From Caldilineaceae bacterium (lineage in GTDB: Bacteria; Chloroflexota; Anaerolineae; Caldilineales; Caldilineaceae), in the NCBI GenBank assembly GCA_028819675.1, contig JAPPKT010000054.1:1-6873 (forward strand): 6,873 nucleotides of DNA. The letters are read 5' to 3'. The notes beneath the pieces were generated by a model. That model saw only the letters and a program-made list of their open reading frames with translations, was not told the origin of the DNA and ran no database searches. Below are positions 1 to 5,843 of this stretch, one piece after another (position 1 is the first letter of the stretch; each line of letters opens with the position of its first letter). A program made the translations under genes and the position numbers.

Positions 1-5
1 CCGGA

Positions 6-51
6 AAAGCAGTTTCTAGTTTTGAGTTTTCAGTTTTTAGTGAACTGCTTT
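6..51. repeat. Inverted repeat enclosing AGTTTT-type direct repeats
   Basis: A perfect 9-bp inverted repeat, AAAGCAGTT (6-14) and AACTGCTTT (43-51), encloses a 28-base T-rich loop. The loop is built from near-copies of AGTTTT (TAGTTTTG, GAGTTTTC, CAGTTTTTAG). It could be a hairpin at the end of a gene lying left of the window, or part of a dispersed intergenic repeat. No gene is visible in bases 1-204. Confidence 0.45.
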
Positions 52-60
52 GTACATGGT

Positions 61-91
61 GGTCAGATGGAGGGCTGGGGTCAGTGGTCAG
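61..91. repeat. Three GGTCAG direct repeats
   Basis: GGTCAG occurs at 61-66, 79-84 and 86-91, the last two one base apart (GGTCAGTGGTCAG). Together with the AGTTTT cluster just to the left, this looks like degenerate intergenic repeat material. No function is inferred. Confidence 0.35.
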
Positions 92-204
92 AGACGGCGC
101 TGCCCCTGGATCAGAGTTGATCGCGGACTCGTCATGGTTTAGTTGCTGACAGAGGTGTGGGAGACGTCGCCCAATTTTGAGATGGAACTCAGATTGGCGC
201 GTTC

Positions 205-233
205 TTGAATTTTGGGGCCTGAGCCGCTATACT
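205..233 (+). promoter_or_regulatory. Sigma70-type promoter of the two-gene operon
   Basis: TTGAAT (205-210) is separated by exactly 17 bases from TATACT (228-233). Both boxes are close to the TTGACA/TATAAT consensus, and transcription would begin near 240. The promoter overlaps the far-upstream TTG codon at 212 of the following reading frame. That argues against the longest reading and for the start at 473. Confidence 0.6.
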
Positions 234-239
234 TCTTAG

Positions 240-472
240 TTGGGCTGCAAAACCGCCTTAACGCCGGTTGCGAGCGAAAGAAAGGAACGAGAGAACTTTC
301 GCCTACTCTGCAGTCCGACGGCTTGCGCAATCTTTCCGGTCTGGCGCGGCAATATAACGGATTGGGCACGGACCGCGAAAGCGCTGAGCCGGCGCCGTTG
401 TTGCCCACGAGCAGGGCGGCGCCGAGCCGAGTCATTCAGGCGGGACGCCTGCGTTTCCAGGAGGAGGAAGAC
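240..472 (+). promoter_or_regulatory. Long structured 5' leader with several inverted repeats
   Basis: About 233 nt separate the predicted transcription start from the chosen start codon. The leader contains: a 5-bp repeat AACCG/CGGTT (251-255/265-269); a 7-bp perfect repeat GCGAAAG/CTTTCGC (274-280/296-302); a compound hairpin with GGCGCC arms (391-396/418-423) around an inner GCCC/GGGC stem (403-406/414-417); and a tight 6-bp stem CAGGCG/CGCCTG with a GGA loop (437-451) ending 7 bases before the Shine-Dalgarno sequence. It matches no riboswitch class I can recognise. The frame happens to stay open through it, so an N-terminal extension is not fully excluded. Confidence 0.4.
459..470 (+). 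promoter_or_regulatory. Strong ribosome binding site deciding the start at 473
   Basis: AGGAGGAGGAAG carries two overlapping AGGAGG cores, 8 and 5 bases before the GTG at 473. No comparable site precedes the earlier in-frame TTG codons. Confidence 0.65.
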
Positions 473-2068
473 GTGCTGTTGCGAAGGACCCAGACTGCAT
501 CATTTTGGCGCGATCAGTTCAGAGTTTCGGATGAAGATTTGGATTTTATCCATGAGTTGATCCTGGACGCAGAGTCGCCGATGACGACCAGCCAGCTGGC
601 GCTGCGCCTGATCCAGGAGTACCAGCGCCGCGAGACAGCGCGGATGGAGTCCGAGTTGAAGAAGGGGGCGGTCTACCAGCCCAAGAACCTGTATGAAGTC
701 GGTGAGACGCTCATCTTTCCCGCCATGGACTTTCTGGTAGGCGAAGTCCTGGAGACGCGTGCCGGTCAGAACCCGGAGCATGGTGAGTTCGACGTGATCC
801 GGGTCGGCTTTGCGGACACAGGCGAGAGCCGGGAATTTGCGGCCAATCTGCAGACGGGCCACCGGCTCAACGGAACCAATGGTCAGGCGACAGGCGATGA
901 GGAAGCTCTGCTGTCGGCCGAGGAGATCCATTCACTGTACCAGGAGGAGATCGAAGAGAGTCTGCTCTTCGTTCTGAGTGATGGGGACCGAAGCGAAGAT
1001 TTCGTGGCAATTGACGAGTTCTGGTTGCTGGCCGACATGCTGGCCGAAGTTCATGTCGGTCATCTGAACATCGCAGAGGCGCTGATCGAGATGCAGAACC
1101 GGCCGATGTCGTCCGAGGAGCTGTTGCCGGAACTGGATCTGCCGGTTGAGGGTGTTGCGCTGCCGATGCAGGTAATCAGCTTGAACCATGCGCTTGGAAA
1201 CGACGAACGCTTTGACCAGATCGGGAGCAGCGGCGGCCCCCTCTGGTTCCTGTCACGGCTGGAACCGCCGGAGGCGCAGACCATACCTCCGCTGCTGCGA
1301 CCCAACTTAGGCCGATACAACCGGGCTATTTTGAGCGTGGAACTTCTGCAGATGGAGTGGGAGCTGGACGACGAATGGGGCGAAAGCGGTGCAAGCACGC
1401 CGGTCTCGTCGGTCGTTCCGAGCATCAGCTTTACGCTGACCTTCCCGCACTGGCTGTACGGTACGCTTCCGCTCAGCAGCCGCACGCGAGCGCTCTTTCC
1501 TCACAGCGCGCTGGATCGTTCCATGGTTACGGTGGTCGACGGCCGTTGGGGCAACCGGTACACGGCCTGGGTGGTCCATAGCGGACGGTACGTGTGCGGT
1601 CTGAAGGAATGGATGGTTGCGCACAACCTGCCGGTGAGCGCTCAGATCACGCTGGAGCGGACCAATGAGCCGGATGAAGTCCTCATTGACTACCGCCCAC
1701 GCCGGATGAGACGGGAGTGGAGCCGTATAGCGAAGGTCGATGCGGAACGGCAGCGCTTCGGACTGGAAATGAATAAGGTACAGATTTCCTGTGAGTACGA
1801 TGATGAGTTGATTGTTTCATGTGACGACCGGGAGGAGCTGGAAGCGTTCAATGCCGGTCTGGAAGGCAACGACGGCGCGCTGGCGCAGATCGTGGAGAGG
1901 ATGGTGCCGGAGATTGCGAAGTTGAACCCGCAGGGTACGGCGCATGTCAAGACGATATACAGTGCGGTCAACATGCTTTGGCGCTGTCCACCGGGACCGA
2001 TCTTCCATGCGTTGATCAGCAATCCCCGCTTTCAGGATTATGGGGACGGACTCTTCAAGGTAAGATGA
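473..2068 (+). CDS. Unassigned multidomain, probably DNA-binding protein
   Basis: I do not recognise a named family. The 531-residue protein (GTG start) has no signal peptide or membrane segment, so it is probably cytoplasmic. Residues 21-50 resemble a helix-turn-helix segment (ending TTSQLALRLIQEY). Residues 68-130 look beta-rich. Residues 184-262 could be a winged helix ending ERFDQIGSSGGPLWFLSRL. Residues 316-408 have a pattern like B3/pseudobarrel DNA-binding domains: a W-L-Y-G-T-L-P-L strand, VVDGRWGNRYTAWVV, then GLKEWMVAHNLPVSAQITL. Residues 465-531 end in NPRFQDYGDGLFKV, the typical close of a HARE-type winged helix. The segment around 140-175 is acidic. The gene leads an operon with the 148-aa gene 65 bases downstream and has a structured leader. 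Domain calls are inferred from pattern alone. The longest reading would begin at TTG 212, but that codon lies inside the promoter. A real coding gene is near certain; its function is open. Confidence 0.85.
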   Translation: MLLRRTQTASFWRDQFRVSDEDLDFIHELILDAESPMTTSQLALRLIQEYQRRETARMESELKKGAVYQPKNLYEVGETLIFPAMDFLVGEVLETRAGQNPEHGEFDVIRVGFADTGESREFAANLQTGHRLNGTNGQATGDEEALLSAEEIHSLYQEEIEESLLFVLSDGDRSEDFVAIDEFWLLADMLAEVHVGHLNIAEALIEMQNRPMSSEELLPELDLPVEGVALPMQVISLNHALGNDERFDQIGSSGGPLWFLSRLEPPEAQTIPPLLRPNLGRYNRAILSVELLQMEWELDDEWGESGASTPVSSVVPSISFTLTFPHWLYGTLPLSSRTRALFPHSALDRSMVTVVDGRWGNRYTAWVVHSGRYVCGLKEWMVAHNLPVSAQITLERTNEPDEVLIDYRPRRMRREWSRIAKVDAERQRFGLEMNKVQISCEYDDELIVSCDDREELEAFNAGLEGNDGALAQIVERMVPEIAKLNPQGTAHVKTIYSAVNMLWRCPPGPIFHALISNPRFQDYGDGLFKVR

Positions 2069-2133
2069 GGATGCGAAGCCGGGATTGTGCGGATTTCACC
2101 GGCTCTTAACCATCGAGGAGGGATAAGAAGGAG

Positions 2134-2580
2134 ATGACAGCGGCAGCGTCCAAGCAGAAACTCAAGTGGTTCCGACCGGACGTGAACACAAAGTTTCACA
2201 TCGACTACAACTGGTGGGAGCAGAGCGGACGGAATTTCCGCCTATATTTGCGCGATCAGCTGTGCACGGAGTGCCGGGACAGGTTTCAGGATCATAGAAA
2301 TACGGAAGATGTGGACTGGATCGACCCGGAGACGGGTGAGGTTCACCGAACGGATGCACTGTGGGAATGTTTGCGCAGCCGATGCACGAAAGATCCGGAC
2401 TATATCAACGAGCATCTGTCGCTCACGGCGGCCTGCTTCCGCGTATTTCTGGCGAACAACAATACGCCATTGAGCCCATCAGAGTTGAATCAGCTCCTGC
2501 CGTGGAAACCGGCCCGCACTATTCTGCAGACGCTGGGCGGGCGCGTGGTCTATCTCGGTCTACGGCCGGTGCGCGAATAG
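2134..2580 (+). CDS. Unassigned small Cys-containing protein, winged-helix-like C-terminus
   Basis: This 148-residue protein matches no family I can name. Two cysteine pairs, C44-x2-C47 and C79-x4-C84, about 32 residues apart, could bind a metal; C101 is single. The N-terminal part is rich in aromatics (KWFRPD, DYNWWEQ). Residues 112-148 (PLSPSELNQLL, then ILQTLGGRVVYLGLRPV) fit a helix-turn-helix plus wing, like the C-terminal end of the preceding protein. ATG 2134 is the first start after an in-frame TAA at 2107. A GAGGAGG (2115-2121) lies 12 bases upstream, a somewhat long spacing, and a second purine run (AAGAAGGAG) abuts the ATG. There is no promoter or clear terminator in the 65-base gap, so it is probably co-transcribed with the 531-aa gene. 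A joint role in transcription or DNA binding is inference. Confidence 0.8.
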   Translation: MTAAASKQKLKWFRPDVNTKFHIDYNWWEQSGRNFRLYLRDQLCTECRDRFQDHRNTEDVDWIDPETGEVHRTDALWECLRSRCTKDPDYINEHLSLTAACFRVFLANNNTPLSPSELNQLLPWKPARTILQTLGGRVVYLGLRPVRE

Positions 2581-2591
2581 AGAAAGGCATG

Positions 2592-2616
2592 GAGGAGAGA
2601 GCAGTTCTCTCTTCTC
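2592..2616. terminator. Hairpin between convergent genes, possible bidirectional terminator
   Basis: A 10-bp stem with one G-T pair (2592-2601 with 2607-2616) closes a CAGTT loop. It lies 11 bases after the stop of the 148-aa gene and 23 bases beyond the stop of the opposing lyase gene, where a shared terminator is expected. Neither side has a proper T-run; on the minus strand only CCTTTCT follows. Intrinsic termination is therefore not certain. Confidence 0.5.
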
Positions 2617-2639
2617 ACGGTTCAGTTACGGCGGTCCCC

Positions 2640-3509
2640 TTAGGTTCCATTTCCCGCCCTCGCCAACAGATCCTGCGCGGCGCGATACATGGGCATATCC
2701 ACCATTTTGCCGTCGAGTACACAGACGCCGCGGCCGGCGCGCCGGTGGGCCTCAAAGACGGCGATGAGCCGTCGCGCCGCCGCCACTTCGGCGAGGTCCG
2801 GCGTGAAGGCGCGGTTGATGATTTCGACCTGGCGAGGATGGATGGCCAGTTTGCCGCGGAAGCCCATTTTCTGAACAGTTTCACATTCCTGTGACAGACC
2901 GGAATCGCCGGCCAGGTCGGTGTAGACGGTGTCGATTGCCTGCAGGCCGAAGGCGGCGGCCACGGTGACGACGGCGCTGCGGGCGTAGAAGACCTCCCAG
3001 CCCTCGCGCGTGCGCTGCGCACCGATATCGCCGGCAAAGTCCTCGGCGCCAAAGGCCAGCGCCACGATTCTGGGATCTGCGCGTGCGATTTCGGGCAGAT
3101 TCACCACCCCTGCAGCACTCTCCACAATCGGGAGCAGCCGCACAGATCCAACGGGCAAGTCTGCGTTGGATTCCAGAGGTGTCAGCCGTTCGTCGACGCG
3201 TTGCAGGTCGGCGGCGGACTCGACTTTCGGGATCACGTATAGCTGGGGCGCGGCGGCGAAGGTCTGGAGCAGGTCATCGGGCCAAAAGGGGCTGTGGACG
3301 GGGTTGATGCGAATGGAGCGCAGTGGGCCGTCTGGCGGCAGTGCGCGGAAGGACTCGACGAGCAGGGAGCGGGCTTTCTGTTTGCGGCTGGGCGCGACCG
3401 CGTCCTCAAGGTCGGCGATGATGGCGTCGGCGGGCAGTTCGGCGCCTTTGGCGATCTTGCGCGGCGAGTCGGCAGGCATGAAGAGGAGAGAACGCAGTGG
3501 CGGCGTCAT
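2640..3509 (-). CDS. HpcH/HpaI aldolase / CitE-like CoA-ester lyase
   Basis: This 289-residue protein is of the citrate-lyase-beta/malyl-CoA-lyase superfamily, TIM-barrel enzymes that cleave or form C-C bonds of CoA thioesters with Mg2+. Landmarks in order are RSLLFMPAD (6-14), ADLEDAVAP (32-40), RIN with Arg68, YVIPKVES (91-98), LPIVESAAG with Glu130, AFGAEDFAGDIG with Asp157, and GFRGKLAIHPRQ (216-227). In the family, Arg68 contacts substrate and Glu130 and Asp157 bind Mg2+. Length is normal for stand-alone CitE-like proteins. No citrate lyase alpha or gamma genes are nearby, so it is not part of a CitDEF complex. The substrate (malyl-, methylmalyl- or citramalyl-CoA, or another) cannot be told. 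The start at 3509 is chosen because homology begins there, with GGAG 7 bases upstream. The frame runs open another 40 codons upstream to 3629, but that stretch is Pro/Thr-rich and covers the predicted promoter. Confidence 0.92.
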   Translation of the reverse strand: MTPPLRSLLFMPADSPRKIAKGAELPADAIIADLEDAVAPSRKQKARSLLVESFRALPPDGPLRSIRINPVHSPFWPDDLLQTFAAAPQLYVIPKVESAADLQRVDERLTPLESNADLPVGSVRLLPIVESAAGVVNLPEIARADPRIVALAFGAEDFAGDIGAQRTREGWEVFYARSAVVTVAAAFGLQAIDTVYTDLAGDSGLSQECETVQKMGFRGKLAIHPRQVEIINRAFTPDLAEVAAARRLIAVFEAHRRAGRGVCVLDGKMVDMPMYRAAQDLLARAGNGT

Positions 3510-3579
3510 GGGCAGGCTCCGCGAGGACGGGTGAGGCGGTGGTGTGGTGGTTGCGTACGGGTTGTTTGCCGGTCGTTTT

Positions 3580-3608
3580 ATTTTACACGTTATGTGTACA
3601 TATGGCAG
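3580..3608 (-). promoter_or_regulatory. Promoter of the CitE-like lyase gene
   Basis: Reading the minus strand, CTGCCA (3608-3603) is followed after 17 bases by TAAAAT (3585-3580), about 70 bases before the lyase start codon. The -10 box matches the consensus at 5 of 6 positions and the -35 box at 4 of 6. Confidence 0.45.
3584..3598. promoter_or_regulatory. Operator-like inverted repeat in the lyase promoter
   Basis: TACAC-GTTAT-GTGTA is a perfect 5+5 inverted repeat with a 5-base centre. It overlaps the edge of the -10 box and fills much of the promoter spacer. The geometry suits a dimeric repressor, but which regulator would bind is unknown. Confidence 0.4.
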
Positions 3609-3684
3609 GTCGGCCTTTTCACAGATCACTCCTGAAAGTCAGACCAGTTCCAGTCAGAACCGGCTTACGTCCATATCAAGACCA

Positions 3685-3781
3685 GTTATTCTGACATTAT
3701 TGGAGTTTATTGGGGAATCTAAGTTGACATTGGCAGGATTACGTAGTGGAATACGCATGTTGTTATTCAGTGTTGGAGTTT
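3685..3781 (+). repeat. Pair of bipartite direct repeats flanking the regulator promoter
   Basis: GTTATTC followed by TTGGAGTTT occurs twice: at 3685-3708 with 8 bases between the halves, and at 3762-3781 with 4 bases between them. The first copy lies just upstream of the -35 box and the second just past the predicted transcription start. AGACCAGTT is also repeated further upstream (3641-3649 and 3679-3687). The local sequence is more A/T-rich than the flanking genes. Autoregulatory operators are a reasonable inference. Confidence 0.45.
3724..3752 (+). promoter_or_regulatory. Promoter of the XRE/PIN operon
   Basis: A perfect TTGACA (3724-3729) is followed after 17 bases by TGGAAT (3747-3752), which matches TATAAT at four positions. 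Transcription would begin near 3759, giving a leader of about 160 nt. A second, weaker pairing (TTGAGC 3875-3880, TATATC 3897-3902) would start almost at the ribosome binding site and is less likely. Apart from these elements and the repeats, 3610-3919 shows no gene. Confidence 0.5.
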
Positions 3782-3919
3782 GCCAAATCAGATCGGTGTC
3801 CAATGGAGAGGACCTGTCAGAGATTCCACAGGCAGATGAAGCCCTCATTTTGCGGGAAACGGGCGTTACGTCAGTTGAGCCTTATCTCAGCCATTTTATA
3901 TCGACAGACAGGAGGCAGC

Positions 3920-5164
3920 ATGCAAAGACAGTTAGTCAGTTCGACACCTCCGCGCGTGATTGGACGGCGCCTACAGGAAGCGCGCAAGGCTCGCGGCCTG
4001 ACTCAGCAGGATGTAGCCGACTCCCTGGAAGTCGCCCGAACTACAGTTACCGCACTTGAAAAGGGCGAGCGGCGTACTCGACCGGATGAACTGATCAAGA
4101 TGGCCCGACTGTTTGGCCGGCCGGTGGGGGACTTCGTCGGCTTGAAGGACCCTGTTGCCAGTTTCAATGAGCAGTTGCGCGGTGCAGTCTCTAAACTGGA
4201 TTCACATGAGGCCCAAGACGAACTGCGGCAGGCGATCGAGTCGTTTCAGCGCTTGTGCGAAGACTACCTTCACCTTGAAGCTCTGAACGAGACGCCTCTG
4301 GTTCGCAGCTTTCCGCCCCAATACCGAACAGAAGGGACCTCTCCTGAAGTTGCGGCGGAGGATGTGGTTTTGGCCGAACGACACCGACTGGCGCTTGGCG
4401 ACGGGCCGCTCCCGAATCTGAGAGATGCTCTCGAGAGCGATGTGGGCCTTCGAGTCTTCTCATTCTATCTGCCCTCACCAGTGGAGGGTATGTACGTGTA
4501 CACGGACGAGCTCGGCGGCTGTATCGCCGTTAACGCCCGTCATCCCTTGACGCGGCAGCGATGGTCGCTGGCGGGCAAGTATGGCCGCTTCCTCACGGAC
4601 CGCTTCCGCTCGGAGGTATCCATGTTGGGCGGGGTTGGACGCTCACGTTTCGGAGGGCGCTTCGCGGATGCCTTTGCCCGCTGCCTGCTCATGCCGGCTA
4701 CAGGTTTAAGACGGAGGTTCAATGAGCTTTCTCGTGCGGCTCACGGCAAGATCGCGGCTGCAGAGATCTGCCGTCTTGCCCATCAGTATTCCGTGTCCGC
4801 TGAAGCGATGATGCTGCGTCTTGAGGAGTTGCGTATTTTGCCGGTAGGAACGTGGGGGCGTCTGCGTGATGCAGGCCACCACATACGGGAGGCACAGGGT
4901 CAGTCTGGTCTGCCTTCCCGTCGCCGTGACGAACGGAGTTTGCCTCTGCGCTACCAGTACCTTGCTGCCCTGGCGTACGAAGAGGGGAAGCTGACCGAAG
5001 GCGAGCTGGCCCGCTTTCTGCGGGTCGACCGCGTAGCAGCGAGGCGGCTGGTCCAGGAACTGTCCCGGTCTTCGTTACTCCAGGATGAAGGCCAGGTCAC
5101 CTCGATCTCCATAGATCTCAAGAGCAGCGTCATCGGGGCGAAAGACCCTGTTCTCCACACGTAA
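3920..5164 (+). CDS. XRE-family regulator with degenerate ImmA/IrrE (M78-like) domain
   Basis: This is a 414-residue protein. Residues 14-68 form an XRE helix-turn-helix (IGRRLQEARKARGLTQQDVA, then ARTTVTALEKGERRTRPDEL). Residues about 190-310 align by pattern with the ImmA/IrrE (COG2856) metallopeptidase domain: GCIAVNARHPLTRQRWSLA, and later RFADAFARCLLMPATGL. Active members have HExxH right after the first block; here it is G219-K-Y-G-R223, and the ligand Glu expected before RFAD is Gly246. Proteolysis is therefore unlikely, and the domain probably acts in sensing or binding. Residues 340-390 (LRYQYLAALAYEEGKLTEGELARFLRVD) resemble a second helical DNA-binding segment. ATG 3920 has AGGAGG 4 bases upstream; the frame is open back to GTG 3746, but that codon overlaps the -10 box. 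The gene lies 72 bases before a PIN-domain gene on the same strand, suggesting an antitoxin or autoregulator role. Confidence 0.9.
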   Translation: MQRQLVSSTPPRVIGRRLQEARKARGLTQQDVADSLEVARTTVTALEKGERRTRPDELIKMARLFGRPVGDFVGLKDPVASFNEQLRGAVSKLDSHEAQDELRQAIESFQRLCEDYLHLEALNETPLVRSFPPQYRTEGTSPEVAAEDVVLAERHRLALGDGPLPNLRDALESDVGLRVFSFYLPSPVEGMYVYTDELGGCIAVNARHPLTRQRWSLAGKYGRFLTDRFRSEVSMLGGVGRSRFGGRFADAFARCLLMPATGLRRRFNELSRAAHGKIAAAEICRLAHQYSVSAEAMMLRLEELRILPVGTWGRLRDAGHHIREAQGQSGLPSRRRDERSLPLRYQYLAALAYEEGKLTEGELARFLRVDRVAARRLVQELSRSSLLQDEGQVTSISIDLKSSVIGAKDPVLHT

Positions 5165-5236
5165 GGGACGACAGGTTCCTTCGACGGTGTAACGATTACT
5201 CTCTACCGCACCAGACAGTAGAAGGAATTTCCATTG

Positions 5237-5806
5237 GTGACGCGGCGTTTCGATTCGATCATTCTTGATGCCAGTTGCCTTCTCAACCTCTATGCGACCG
5301 GTCACCTGCGAGAGATCGCTATCGCACTGCCCAATCAGTTCTGGGTCGCCGACTATGTGGCCGAACGCGAAGCCCTGTTTGTTTGGCGTCGCAGCAGGAC
5401 TGATGGCAAGGAGGTGCGCGAGCCTGTAGATCTGAGTTCCTTTACTGAAGAGGGCCTGATTCAGTTGATGCGCCTGGAGGAACCGGTAGAGGAGGCCACT
5501 TTCGTAGCGTTGGCGGCTGAGCTTGACGATGGCGAGGCGGTAACCGGCGCGCTGGCCTTTCACCGGGGATGCGCTGTCGCGACCGATGATCGAAAGGCCC
5601 GCCGCGTACTTGGGCAGCTCAGTCCGCCTGTAGAATTGGTCTCCACCCTGGAAGTATTGAAGTGGTGGGCGGAAGAATCCCGTATCCCCAGGGGCGTACT
5701 GAGCGCGGCCTTGGCCGAGATGCAGTCGAACGCCAGCTATATTCCCGGCGTGCGCCATCCGCTTTACGAATGGTGGCGGTCGGTTGTGGGTCGATCAGGG
5801 AGTTGA
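5237..5806 (+). CDS. PIN-domain protein, candidate ribonuclease toxin
   Basis: This 189-residue protein begins with ILDASCLLNLYATG (Asp11). It continues with AELDDGEAVTGALAF (Asp98, Glu100) and CAVATDDRKARRVL (Asp117, Asp118). That is the acidic order of PIN nucleases, which cleave RNA with Mg2+ or Mn2+. All expected acidic residues are present, so it looks active. Residues 140-189 extend past a minimal PIN domain and carry two Trp-Trp pairs (143-144, 179-180). The start is GTG 5237 or the adjacent TTG 5234; AAGGA at 5222-5226 serves both. No terminator is seen between it and the XRE regulator gene upstream, so the two are probably one transcript. Antitoxin-first order fits a type II toxin-antitoxin-like module, but the 72-base gap is wider than usual in such pairs. 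It converges with the VanZ-like gene, 37 bases away. A housekeeping or other nuclease role cannot be excluded. Confidence 0.87.
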   Translation: MTRRFDSIILDASCLLNLYATGHLREIAIALPNQFWVADYVAEREALFVWRRSRTDGKEVREPVDLSSFTEEGLIQLMRLEEPVEEATFVALAAELDDGEAVTGALAFHRGCAVATDDRKARRVLGQLSPPVELVSTLEVLKWWAEESRIPRGVLSAALAEMQSNASYIPGVRHPLYEWWRSVVGRSGS

Positions 5807-5843
5807 CGCGGCAGCTTTGGGCATGTTGTCTCGACATCAGGTC

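Noticed and set aside
1..118. CRISPR array
   Set aside because: The repeats are 6-7 bases long with irregular spacing; no repeat-spacer pattern exists.
212..472. N-terminal extension of the 531-aa protein from TTG 212
   Set aside because: The codon lies between the -35 and -10 boxes of a good promoter, no ribosome site precedes it, and a strong AGGAGG lies before GTG 473.
2361..2894. 177-codon plus-strand frame across the two convergent genes
   Set aside because: It spans the end of the 148-aa gene, the hairpin and the antisense of the lyase gene; it is a by-product of GC-rich codon use.
3510..3629. 40-codon upstream extension of the CitE-like lyase
   Set aside because: The family match begins at the RSLLF segment after codon 3509; the extension is Pro/Thr-rich and covers the predicted promoter.
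3544..4059. 171-codon plus-strand frame over the divergent region
   Set aside because: It overlaps the start of the XRE gene in another frame, shows no domain, and runs across promoter and repeats.
5165..5236. Terminator between the XRE and PIN genes
   Set aside because: No stable stem or T-run was found in the 72-base gap, so a single transcript is the simpler reading.
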